Origin: Dinochytrium kinnereticum | Lineage: Eukaryota; Chytridiomycota; Chytridiomycetes; Chytridiales; Chytridiaceae | Assembly (NCBI GenBank): GCA_027604005.1 | Contig: JADGJT010000004.1 | Coordinates: 1-64,000, forward strand | Length of the DNA stretch: 64,000 nucleotides | Direction: 5' to 3' | Shown here: piece after piece, positions 54,274 to 64,000 of the stretch | Layout of the letters: each line of letters starts with the position of its first letter | How positions within the stretch are numbered: the first letter of the stretch is position 1 | Program-made: the position numbers and the translations under genes | Notes under the pieces: model-generated | Database searches by the model: none | What the model was told of the DNA's origin: nothing | What the model saw: the letters and a program-made list of their open reading frames with translations, nothing else

Positions 54274-55539
54274 GTTGGCGGTCCCAACCAGTACAATTTT
54301 GAGATGGAGTTTGACCTACATATAGACAAACCATTCAGTTCAAAACCCCACAACAAAAGCAAGACTTCATCAGACTGCGTCAAGGGCAAAGTAGAAAAAT
54401 GGAAATGAAGGACTGAAAAAAGGTTTCGGGGTTGGAAGAAAAGAAGAGACGCTGGCTGAAACGGCAATAGAATCCTCCAGTAAGTACGAGGGATTGGGTC
54501 TCATGGGCCCAGCTTTACGTGCCATAGGAGCCCATTTAGCTGAAGGAAGCAATAGCAAATGGCACCATGACCCTATTCAACCCAGAGGTGTAGGATAAAC
54601 AGCCTGTAACATCCCGACGCAAACCATCTCGGTGGCAAACCTCCCATCTCCCTATTTCTCACTGTTTTCTATACGGCCTCAAACCACAACCATTATACAC
54701 CCTCCCTTTGCAATCCACACTACAGCACCACCTGCACCCAGTGTTGCCTGCATGTGGTGGGCGTCCCCACAACGCCGTCGCGTCAGTCTCGCTCACCTCT
54801 CTATTCCGTTGGAGTTGTGGGGCTCAAAGTTCTTTGGCCAGCAGGCAACAAATGGAATTGAAAGAAAAAAAATTTTGGTTCCTTTGAAGCAAATGTATTT
54901 TCGTTGACCTTTGCACACCCCCTGCTGCTGCTGCCACCAAACGATGGGAGAGACAGGCACCATTATTGAGCGCGATGCTCTTTCTGAGCCCTAAACTCTG
55001 CACTGGCCAAACCCCATCTTTTCTTGATGTGCGGGCTGTAACACCCTTGTTGTGTTGCGGACTGACAGCCCCACGCTTTGCCGCACAGCCTCTTTCAATC
55101 CCACGTCTGATGACGGAATGAGGTCTGCCCGGGATGCCGCACGCAACGCGCCCTGACTGACGGATGGATGGCCGTCTCGTTCGTTTGGTCTCCACCTTGT
55201 GCAACATCCGCAGTCTCGGACAATTGTCAGCTTTCTTCAGGACAATTCTCCTGACAAACCTGTAAACTGGTTTGAGGAATGCTTTACTTGCCAAACTCAG
55301 TGAAAGAAAAAAACAACGTCTCTCAAACAGCATCAAAATATGTCAAGAGTGGAAAACTAAGAAAAAGATTTAGATGTAGGAGAACTGCAGCAACTAGCCG
55401 TTTTACAGAGTTGTTCGACCGCTTGAGCCGCAACGATTATTATTTGTGTTTTTTAGCCTTGCAAAAAAGTGAAGAAAGAAAAAAAGGCGCGCAAAACGAG
55501 CAGGCTGGAATATGAGAGTAAAGAGAAGCAACCCCTTTA
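54274..55539. other. intergenic, SIN3 promoter
   Basis: These 1.27 kb lie upstream of SIN3 and downstream of the CDC26-like gene. Frames on both strands (for example 54824-55336) have no domain, no conserved pattern and no splice support. I see nothing definable. Confidence 0.5.
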
Positions 55540-57740
55540 TCATAAATTAGACTCCTCATCGCTAAGTCCCATCTCCATCTCCTCAACCTCCATGTCATCA
55601 CCATCTCCATCACCCTCCTGCTCATCCAGAGCCACTCGCTCCCGCCGCAATAGCGGACCACTCCTCTCACTCACAACTCCTTCAGCCCACCCACTCACCG
55701 CACCCTTATTCATTCCACTTCTGTCCAGCACCTCCGCTTCTTCCTCCACATCCTCTCCAACTGCATTCCTAGGAGACCGTATCGCTTGTACCTCTAGAGT
55801 CTCCTCCTCCCCACTCCCCCCACTACCTCTTTGCTCGCTGAACACGGATGCAATCCGAACTGGCCGTCCGCGTCCCCCTGACTTCCCCTCATAAGGCCCT
55901 CTCCGAGGCGATAGCTTTGTCCCTGGGCCTCCAACAGCCGATGCCATATCATCAGAAGTAAAAGGTGGGGACTGAGCTCCCCTATGAGCCATATGATGAT
56001 GTGGATGCGTCGTTGCAGGGTGATTCGCAATATTGCTAGGGCCAGTGGGAGTCGCACCATTCGAACCAGTAAGACCACCGGGAGATGATATATTTAAATC
56101 TGACGGAGAAACCGAAACCGAAGCCTGTGCAGTGCTCGCGCTAGTGCCTGCACTATCATTCCCTCTCCCCCTCGTGACCCGTCCTCGTCCTCGTCCCCTC
56201 CCCGTACCCCTCCCAGAGGCAGGTGTGCTTGACAATAAAGAAGGAGGTGTAAATCCATGTCTCGTAACGCTTCTGGTAACTCTCCGAGTGCCGGTCGCTG
56301 GAACAGTCTGCCGTAACTGAGATGATGACGCCGAAGAAGAAGAGGAAGTTGAAGCCTGAGCCTCCAATACAGCAGGGAATGTATCAGAGGGTCCATGCGA
56401 TCCGGGCAAGCCGAAAGGAAGTCCAAGCCCTTCGGGTGTGCCTTCAGTGAAAGACGGTGACGGTACTATTCTTTGAGGGGCAGATGGGCCCTCTAGGAGT
56501 GAAACGGCTGAAGCCTGTGGATGTCTGTCGGGCCTCGCCTGTGGGGTTGCGAAAGAGTCTGGTGACGGCTCGAAATCTAGCGGGGCACTCGAAGAAGGTC
56601 CAACGGATAATGTCTGAGGAGTCGATAATGCAGATGACGAAGACGCCCCTCTATTTCCAGTAACCGAAGTCCGTCCGCGGCCTCTACCGAATGTACTTGG
56701 AACCAACCTCCCTGAGTTACCAGCTCTGGGTCGGAGGTTTCTGGACGACCCCTGATCCTCTACCCCACCTGGAAGACCCGCAGCAGAAGTTTCTGCCGAT
56801 TCTCGCGACATTCTCGATCCAGGAGCTTGAGAAGAAGACGAAGATGACGGCACCATCACAGAAGGCGCATCACGACTTCGTCTTACTTCAACACTTGCCC
56901 CTCTCCCCGACCCAAGCGTCCGAACAGAAACAGACGGGGTCACAAATGCTGTCGGGGCAGATACGACTCCCAACGACGACGATAACAGATTCGATGGTAA
57001 TATCTCTTCATCCACCACACTTGCACCGGTCTCCATATGTGCTGGTGATGGATTAGTAGTATTCCGCTGGGATAAATCTGGCGTGGAGTCCAATGAATCT
57101 TGTTGCCAGGGTGCGTGCAGCGGGGCGCTTGGTGTAGTCATGGAATCGTTGAGGGAATTTGAACGAGAGTAGGATGTCAATTCTGAAGTTTGGCGGGAGG
57201 AAAGGGAAAAGAAGGAGGCGTTTGTGTGTTGGCTTGTGGACGACGATGTTTGGAGAAAGGCTGGAGCAGCGATGGGTAGAATGGGCGAAGGCATGCCAGA
57301 GTTCTGAAAACTGGCAATATGACTGTCCAGGTCCTCTAATATCATAGCATCTCGATCTATCCACCAAATAAAATATAGAATAAACAAACTCAAGAAAGCC
57401 ACTAACTGCAAAACTAAATCTAAACAAAAACAGCAGAAGTCAACTCACCATGTGCTCCAGAAGATTCACGAGATTCCAATGATCTTACCGAAGATATATC
57501 CGGAGAAGTTGAAGATGACGAGGCCATCAAATTAGGAGCAAAAGAACCAGTGGTATGCCGAAAAGTAGAGAACCCCGACCCCGACTGTTTCAAAATGCCA
57601 TCCATAGGTCCCATACGCCGTTTTCCTTTATCGTCAGCGGCAGAATGAATAAGAGGAGCTATCATGAGCTTTCTTTGGTCTTCGAACTCGCGAATGTCCA
57701 GCAGCGTCAGCTCGATGCGGGTGGGTGGTCGGCGTAGCAT
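55540..57740 (-). CDS. disordered protein with CDC26-like N-terminus
   Basis: Two exons (57740-57449, 57356-55540) give 702 residues. The first 20 residues, MLRRPPTRIELTLLDIREFE, match the APC/C subunit Cdc26, whose acetylated N-terminus inserts into the TPR groove of Cdc16/Apc6: ML-R-R-x-P-T-R-x-E-L-x-L, then DI-x-EFE. Cdc26 proteins are normally 60-130 residues. Here more than 650 residues follow, rich in S, T, P and G. They include a short helix (MILEDLDSHIASFQNSGMP, about 102-120), an RG stretch with AT-hook-like GRGTGRGRGRGR, another RGRPVRIASVF segment and an acidic tail. Either this is a very long Cdc26 with a nucleic-acid-binding extension, or an extra splice event makes a short form. 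No other Cdc26 candidate is in the window. A TATA-like run lies 46-60 bases upstream. Confidence 0.7.
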
Positions 57741-58744
57741 CTTCTGGCACTAATTGTGGAGGTTGTCTCTGTGTATATAACGAATTTTATATATATATTT
57801 TTGCAGTTTGGGTGCTGGATATCTCGTCCGAACACCATTTCCAGCCCGTCCCAATGTTTATGCAAAGAAAGTTTCAGCGGTAGACGGCAGATGCAATAAA
57901 TATTCTTTTATGCATCCTCCAGTGCTTTCCTTTATGAACTGTAATGGAGATGTGTGCTCTTTCATCCTCAAGTACCCATCCAATACTGCGAGCATTCATC
58001 TGTGACAGGAGATGTAATGTACTGTAATGGATAAGATTGTAGGGCTGAGATACACAGGCTATAGGGTGGCTTGATTTTAATGTGGGGGACCCTATGAGTA
58101 CTACCAGACCTCGATGAAAGATAAAATCATATAATATTTCTATCCAGGTCATTACAATTCTTCTGCTTCTCCGTAGTCTACGGCAAATCTCACGCAAATC
58201 CCAGGAATAATAATGATAATGCCTGAAGATTGACCAATAGTTTTTATTTCTTAAACTGCGATACTTAAAACAATGAAGCTACGAAGCAAACACTTCAGCC
58301 TTTATGACAGATAGCACTTATGGTAAGCATCAGAAGCATCATAATCTATCATACTGAAAAAGGTTTGTTTGGCATTGATTTGTAGGAGAGGTAATATTAC
58401 TGTTGTTTATGGATACCAAACCCTGTTTCCGCGTCTTTTATTTTCTGTTCATAGTGTAACGCGGGAAACACTTCAAAGGATAGTGAATACAGTCTTAAAA
58501 TGAAGATAATACCAGGCACTGTCTGACTCCGCTAAGATGGGAAAAAGTAGTGATGGAAACACCGCTTTGCTATGGGGCGATAAAACACGCAGATTGAAAA
58601 AATGAACAAATTAAATAAAAGGCAAGAGCTCTATCAAAGTTTATCAAGTTAAATCTGCTGATGGTGGGGGAAGGTATATATAGTCGGTATAGAAAAACAA
58701 ACTCAAAGCAAGTACAGAAATACAATAGTAACCCAGTCCATCCC
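57741..58744. other. intergenic
   Basis: This lies upstream of the CDC26-like gene and includes the 3' end of the next minus-strand gene. Frames such as 57874-58197 (minus) have no supporting features. Confidence 0.5.
57786..57800 (-). promoter_or_regulatory. TATA-like element of the CDC26-like gene
   Basis: On the minus strand this reads TATATATATAAAATT, about 50 bases before the ATG at 57740. The position suits a short leader. Confidence 0.5.
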
Positions 58745-59700
58745 CTACTCATCCTCGTCATGATCATGGCAAACGCCATGCAAATAACAATACTGTGGTG
58801 GAGGCCTCTCAATCCCATCAACCCCACCCTTCTTTCCCTTTGTAGTCTCAACGACCACCGACTTTACTGGCCTCTTCAGATCATAAGGTTTAAACCCCAC
58901 AGCTGTCTTCCTCGCTTCCTCCGGGGAAGCCTCACGTCGACTCCTGGGAGCGTTCTGAAAGTCACCTTTAGGAAATTCATTGGCCTGGCTGGACGAAGTG
59001 CCTGAATCAATCGCTCCGCCGATAGACCAAGAGGTCAGATTCTGTTTGGCTCCTTTTGAGGAAGGTAGGTCTCCCAACGCAGCAGTATTGTCTATACTGC
59101 CATCCAAAGAACGGACCGAAAGAAAGGCCTTTGCCGTGGCATCCATGGGTAAAGAAGTGGATGAGGGGTTTAAAGTATCGGATTTGATCGAAGAATTAGG
59201 TGAGCTCGACGAGAAAGCACTCTCCGGAGCACTATCCTTGCTAATAAGAAGGAATTCGACAAACTCCGAATGAGTCGCTCCAGGCGCGTAGATGGCTTTC
59301 ATCTCTAGAAACCGGTTTCGGCATTCAAGCGATATCCAGATTGTCCAGTCAGTGCCTTTTGGGGCCTTTCGCAATGAGGAGAACAGGCGAGACGAAAGGG
59401 TGGGAGAGGATGGCCCATCCTTCAAAGGAAGGAGATCAAGCAGACTGTTAAGATATTCATGGTATGGTTCTTGAAATCGATGACGGTGCTCCTAGTTGAT
59501 TTGTAATGCTGTCAGATGGTTTCGGAACTATTGGAATGGCGGGGTTTTGTGCAGGACTTTACGTTGGATAGCTTGAGGTTATATCTCTTTCCTCTCTTTT
59601 TCTTATCCATTCCCGATGAAGCGGCGACGGAGGAGGGCGACAGTGTGTGATTGTTCATGGCGACAGTAGCAGAGTCCAGGCAATCCAACAATCCCAACAT
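58745..59700 (-). CDS. hypothetical protein, two exons
   Basis: I do not recognise this protein. Exon 1 (59700-59563) starts at MLGLLDCLDSATVAMNN and ends RYNLKLSN before a GTAAAG donor. Exon 2 (59491-58745) begins after CTAG with EHRHRFQEPYHEYLNSLLD and runs to a stop, giving 294 residues. The junction is in phase 0. The basic DKKKRGKRYN patch and the W-rich GTDWTIWISLECRNRFLEMK segment look like a small folded domain of about 90 residues; a serine-rich linker follows. The C-terminus has KPYDLKRPVKSVVVE and ends in an H/C/D/E-rich peptide (YCYLHGVCHDHDEDE) that could bind metal. The frame is open upstream of 59700 but lacks an ATG. Confidence 0.65.
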
Positions 59701-60494
59701 TGTTTTCTCGCTGGTATCAGTTTCGTCGATCAACTGTGGATGCTTTAGAGAAGCAGTCCAAAGATGTGGAGAGCAGTCGGGTGGATGCAAGCGACGGTAT
59801 CGACCGGAATAAAGCCACCTTTTTTAAGACCTGTGTGTAGTGTTCAGCTGGTTGTGGCTTCGGTGTGCAACCCAACAAACATTGTGTACATGGAATCAGT
59901 GAGCCCTGATGATAAATGATTCTTGGACTTGCACAGCAGGTGTTGGCACAGAGAACCGTAGCCAGCATTTGGATATCTCATTGTGTAGTGGTTTTCAAAT
60001 AATTAAAGCAAAGCCCCCCGACATGATGGGAAATAAAAACAAACACAATATCAAAGAACATTAAAAATCAAATAAGAAGCGATGGATGCGAAGGTACCTT
60101 AAGGACTGAGGTTGTAAACACAAAATCATAATGAACTATCAAAATAAAATGAAAAGCAAAACAAAAACAACAACAAAAAAAAAACAAACAACAGCTATCA
60201 GTGTCCACGAAGAGTATTTCAAAAACAGCAAGGTTAGAGGATAGGTAGTCAAAAAAGTTACACGACAAACCAAGAGAATAAGACGAAATATACAATGCCA
60301 ACAGCAGTTCCAAGCTGACACAAACTGCTGTTGCTGTATACCACTCGGGATTGGAAGTATGAAGAGGCGTAAAACATAATTGGTTATGGTAAAAAATGCA
60401 GGACTGAGTGGCTTCAAAAAATCGTCCACGTTCAAAAACAAGAAAATCAAAACAAACGTTCATCCTTCTCTAACAAAAAAACACGATCACATAA
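59701..60494. other. intergenic
   Basis: This lies between two minus-strand genes. It contains A-rich stretches (60120-60190) and shadow frames only. Confidence 0.5.
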
Positions 60495-63400
60495 TCACAC
60501 TCCACCCCGCAGCAATTCGTCCACATCATCCACCGAAACATTGCATGCAACCGCCATAAGTCTCTTGTACCTCCGGTCCTTATCCATCCTCTGCACCCAA
60601 ATACCTTCAAGCTCATCAAACATTCTCTTCCGACTCCTTTCGGAGGCGTCTAATCTTTGCTGTAGCAACGCAACCTCAGCCACGACCTCAACACCCTCAC
60701 TAGCAGGTCGATAATTATGACTAGGCTCAGCACTTGCACTCCTCTCCTCTTCCTTGATAACGGGATCCGCAAGTCGTATCGTAGGAGTCGGGGCAAGAAA
60801 CGACGTAAAGGGGTCATGTATATGATCAATACCAGCAGCCAATCCAACCCCTTCATCCCTCTTCAAAACTGAGGCCGTATTCAGCGGCGAAGAGATTGCT
60901 GGGGCGAAATTCATCAACGCTCCAACTCTCCCCGCCGAAAAAACAGGTGACCCCTTCGCCCCTAAAGGCTGAGCGAGTGGTGGCGCGGAAGCACCTCTCC
61001 CACCTTCGCCGAGGACCCGCCTCTTTAACTCGGTGGCTTGAGCCTGAAGGCTATTGAGGCGCTTCTTAGAATGCTGGAGATCTTCAATCTCACTTTTCGC
61101 GGCCATCACTTGAGCCCTTGCTATGCGATACGTTTCGTCTGATGGTAAAACCCTGGATGGATTCATAGAGGTGTCCGAAAGGGCTGGGCTTGCTACTCGC
61201 ACGGCGTGGAGGACAGTGACAGCGGGACCATCAGGGATTACAGAGGCCTGAAGGAAAATGTTTAGCGACAGAACTTTCAATTGAGCAATCGAGGCAAAAA
61301 GCCTTTTAAAGAAAAAAAACTCACGGTAACTGCTCTTCCCCCTCTGACCAAATTCATCATTTTGCTTCCCTCCTCCGCAAGATCATAGATTAACGTCCCA
61401 TCATAAGCAGCAACATCCCTCGACGCCCCCATCCTCAATAGCATCTGCACTACCGGTCGGCATCTAGCCCGAACAGCGAGGTGCAACGCAGTTTCACCAA
61501 AGTCATCTTGGGCATTCAAAAGTGCCTCGATCATTCTAGCCGACTCTGCTTCAACCTGATGTTGCGAGACGGCAGGGGTAGCGGGCTTCACTGGCTTGAC
61601 CGGTTCTGAACCATCCACAGCGGTGGGGTCGTTTTGTGCAAGAGCTGAAGTGGAGGAGGACGTGAGCTTAGCCTTTGCCATCCTCAAGAATCCCCCGGCT
61701 TCAACCCAATCGCGAACGCACTTTAGGTAGTAAAGTGATGAAGCCGCCTGACCCGGATATCCCGATCTCTCTGAGATGCGGTGAAGAATGGTGTGCCCAT
61801 CATGATTTGCAGCCCGAATGGTCGTTTCAAGCATCAAAAGCACTTCCGGGAAATTTTGCGCTTCAAAGCATGAAAAGGTCGTAACGGCTCTAAGAAGGGG
61901 AACCTCCCCGCCCCGATCGTTCATAGCATCCCCAACGCTTCCAGGACCAAGCAAAGGAACAGATGGATTGGAAGCTGAGGTACTTATCGATGCCTTTTCT
62001 GCAGTAGAGGACTCTATCTTCACCTCCGTCTCTCGCCCACCCTCAAGGTCCCTCCCGTGACCACCAGCAAACGACGAAAGGGTCTGGGCATCCTCAAAAC
62101 TTGCCCCACCTCCTGCCATAATATCTCTATCTCTGTCCTCCACTACCTCCGAATCCGCCATATCCGACAGCGCCTCCCCTGCCCCCGTCAAACCCCCACC
62201 AGATGGCGCAGAACTCACAGCAAATAAATTCGCCCCGGCCGCAATCAAAGCCTTTACAACCCCAGCTCTTCCAAAAGCCGCAGCCCAGTGCAAGGCAGTT
62301 CGATTACGCGCGTCAACGGCCATATCAGGGTTAGCAGGTCCTAGGCCCCAACGAACATGGGCGTCTCGGTCAAAGAGTTCAGGTTCCTTTGAAACTGAAG
62401 GTCCCTCTCCAGCTTTCTTACTCACTCCTCCTCCTGTTACGGCACCTCGGAGAGGGAGAGGTTCTCGGAGGAGAGAAACAACATGTAAAGGATCAGTATC
62501 CATAAAAATACCCATCAGGACTTCTTGTTGGCGCTGCTCTCGTGTTGGTATACGGCGTGAGAGTGAAGTAGGAGGGAGGACAATGGCGTGAATTGCAGAC
62601 ATCGCTGTTCGGCCTGATCCGGGAGGCCGGCCAACACGCCCAGGTATGCGAATGACAACGTCTTGCGGCAAAACAGGCGGAGGCGCAATGTCCTCCTCTA
62701 AACCCTCATCATCTTCATCTACCTCCTCAGGATCCTCATCTCCTTCCTCAACCGTATCCATGTCGTCACTGACAGGTCTCTGTTTCTCAGGCTGTTCATT
62801 TTGATCATAAGCACGTGGGCCGATGTCGGTAGGGTTCTCGTTTTTCGGGGGTAAAGTGCATGCGATAGTGGGGAGCCCCGCCATATCAGGTGACCCAGTC
62901 TCGGACTGACCATACGGTGTGGGCATGTACCCTCTTTGAGGCGGCTGAAATGGCCGGAAGCCTAGAGAGGGTTGAGGGACGGGAGAAGATTGTAAAGTTT
63001 GAGGCATGGATTTTTGTTGCAACGGAGTCTCTTGTGCCAGCAGGGACACAATCTCGTCAACGGGCGTACGGGTCGAGGATGGGGACGAGGCGTTCGAGTT
63101 GGTAACGGAGGGTGGTCTTGGGACAAATGGTGGGACGCTACTACCAGTCGGTGAAATAATCTTCTCGCCGGAGTAGCCGGCACTCGTATCGATATTCTCT
63201 GGCGAAGGGGTCTGCTCGAGGTGCACGGCCGCAGCAACCGCTGCTGCTGCTGCAACAACGGCAGCAGCGGATTTTCTCCCTCTGCCCCTTCCTGACCCTG
63301 TCGAAACAGCCGGACTTGACCTTCTGCTTCCTCGGCCCGACCCTGCCTTTGAGGACCTCCCCGACGTTGACGAAATCCCAGCAAATAGATGGTCATTTCT

Positions 63401-64000
63401 AGGCCCCGAGAGCCCCGAGAGAGAAACAGCTGCATCGCCATGAATCTCGGATGAGAAGGAGGATGGGAACGATGCTTCTCCACCAATCAATGAGGAAATG
63501 CTGAAGACGGATGGGGCGTTGGAGGTGTCGGCGGCTGGAGGTGGTATGGTAGGCGAAATCTGTGATTTGCTAGTAGAGGGATGCGGAGCGATTGGAGGAG
63601 GAAGGTAGACTGAGCCCGATGATGAATGCGAGTGTGTGTTGGATTGCTTGACAAAGTTGAGGTATTCAGGTTTTGTCATTAAGTCGCCGCTATTGGGATC
63701 CTCAAAGTCGATGATTGGAAGGAGCTCTTCCTCAACTCGGTAACGTTTCGCCAGCTCTCTTGCGAGATCACGCGGAATCCTAAAGACAGTCATCATTAAC
63801 GTAATAGAAACGTAAACAAAAGAAAACATGTAAGGGAGGCCACGACGAGAGAAGTGCATCCCTCGTTTCAAGGCAATAAGAAACAGAAGCACAAACACCA
63901 ACCAAGTTCCCTGATACTTTCCGTACCCACCCTGCACTTTCTCATGTTCCAGGTGCAGGACCTCCTTTTCGAGAATCTTTGTTCTTCGCGGCTTCGAGAA
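60495..64000 (-). CDS. MBF/SBF-type transcription factor, Mbp1-like (5' end outside window)
   Basis: These factors drive G1/S transcription in fungi as DNA-binding subunits of MBF or SBF. Exons visible are 64000-63903 (partial), 63779-61325 and 61247-60495, about 1,101 residues. The first holds the end of the APSES/KilA-N DNA-binding domain: [20 protein letters not shown], then [10 protein letters not shown], completed across the intron by [21 protein letters not shown] frame reading straight through that intron gives a false N-terminus. A disordered S/P-rich linker with an alanine run follows, then an acidic patch. Ankyrin repeats occupy about 540-870 ([32 protein letters not shown] and [20 protein letters not shown]). 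The C-terminus has coiled coils ([20 protein letters not shown]) and the usual ending of the family. The start lies beyond 64000. Confidence 0.93.

Noticed and set aside
54824..55336. 170-codon minus-strand frame upstream of SIN3
   Set aside because: No conserved motif or splice signal; composition fits random intergenic sequence.
63780..63937. Alternative N-terminus of the Mbp1-like protein with a hydrophobic segment
   Set aside because: It is intron sequence; splicing at 63903/63779 restores the APSES motif exactly.

Overview
The window is nuclear DNA of a fungus, most likely a zoosporic (chytrid-like) lineage. Genes are split by many short GT-AG introns (about 43 to 400 nt). Fungal regulators are present: SIN3 and an APSES/ankyrin MBF-type factor. 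Alongside them sit an apparent CFAP410 (C21orf2) orthologue and an EML-type HELP/WD40 microtubule protein, which point to a flagellated stage. I see no rRNA, tRNA, CRISPR array or transposon that I can support.

Layout: 145-624 (-) small hypothetical protein; 663-2229 (-) SWC5; 2612-4415 (+) mitochondrial dihydroorotate dehydrogenase; 5030-5428 (+) small acidic protein; 6074-11294 (-) 1,663-residue DUF4470/MYND protein; 11529-18279 (+) ZNFX1-like helicase, head-to-head with the previous gene; 18732-19652 (-) RPS15; 20152-21468 (-) MscL-type channel; 21830-23893 (+) membrane protein of unknown function; 24253-25017 (+) GST-like; 25375-26685 (+) GPATCH11; 27315-29483 (-) PH-domain protein; 30601-33401 (+) CFAP410; 34080-36568 (+) three-knuckle zinc protein; 36569-38291 T-rich tract; 38292-39278 (+) TPR-like protein; 40202-40936 (+) LIM protein; 41298-42298 (+) Mpv17/Sym1; 42648-47463 (+) EML; 47687-48345 (+) RPS21; 48806-54273 (-) SIN3; 55540-57740 (-) disordered protein with a CDC26-like N-terminus; 58745-59700 (-) hypothetical; 60495-64000 (-) Mbp1-type factor cut by the window edge.

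Exon structures were built by hand: GT/AG borders were checked for phase, and summed lengths give whole codon numbers. Most genes close perfectly. Exceptions worth attention are an in-frame TGA in the ZNFX1-like helicase (15444-15446), a one-base frame break at a C5 run in the EML gene (46517-46521), and an unresolved 5' half of the membrane-protein gene (about 21950-22600).

The genes are mostly independent housekeeping loci: chromatin (SWC5, SIN3), cell-cycle transcription and possibly the APC/C (Mbp1-type, CDC26-like), ribosome, mitochondria (DHODH, Mpv17) and flagellum/microtubules (CFAP410, EML). The most unusual items are the CDC26-like N-terminus on a 702-residue protein, the divergent DUF4470-MYND/ZNFX1 pair, the eukaryotic MscL with a zinc ribbon, and several proteins that carry private tandem repeats.
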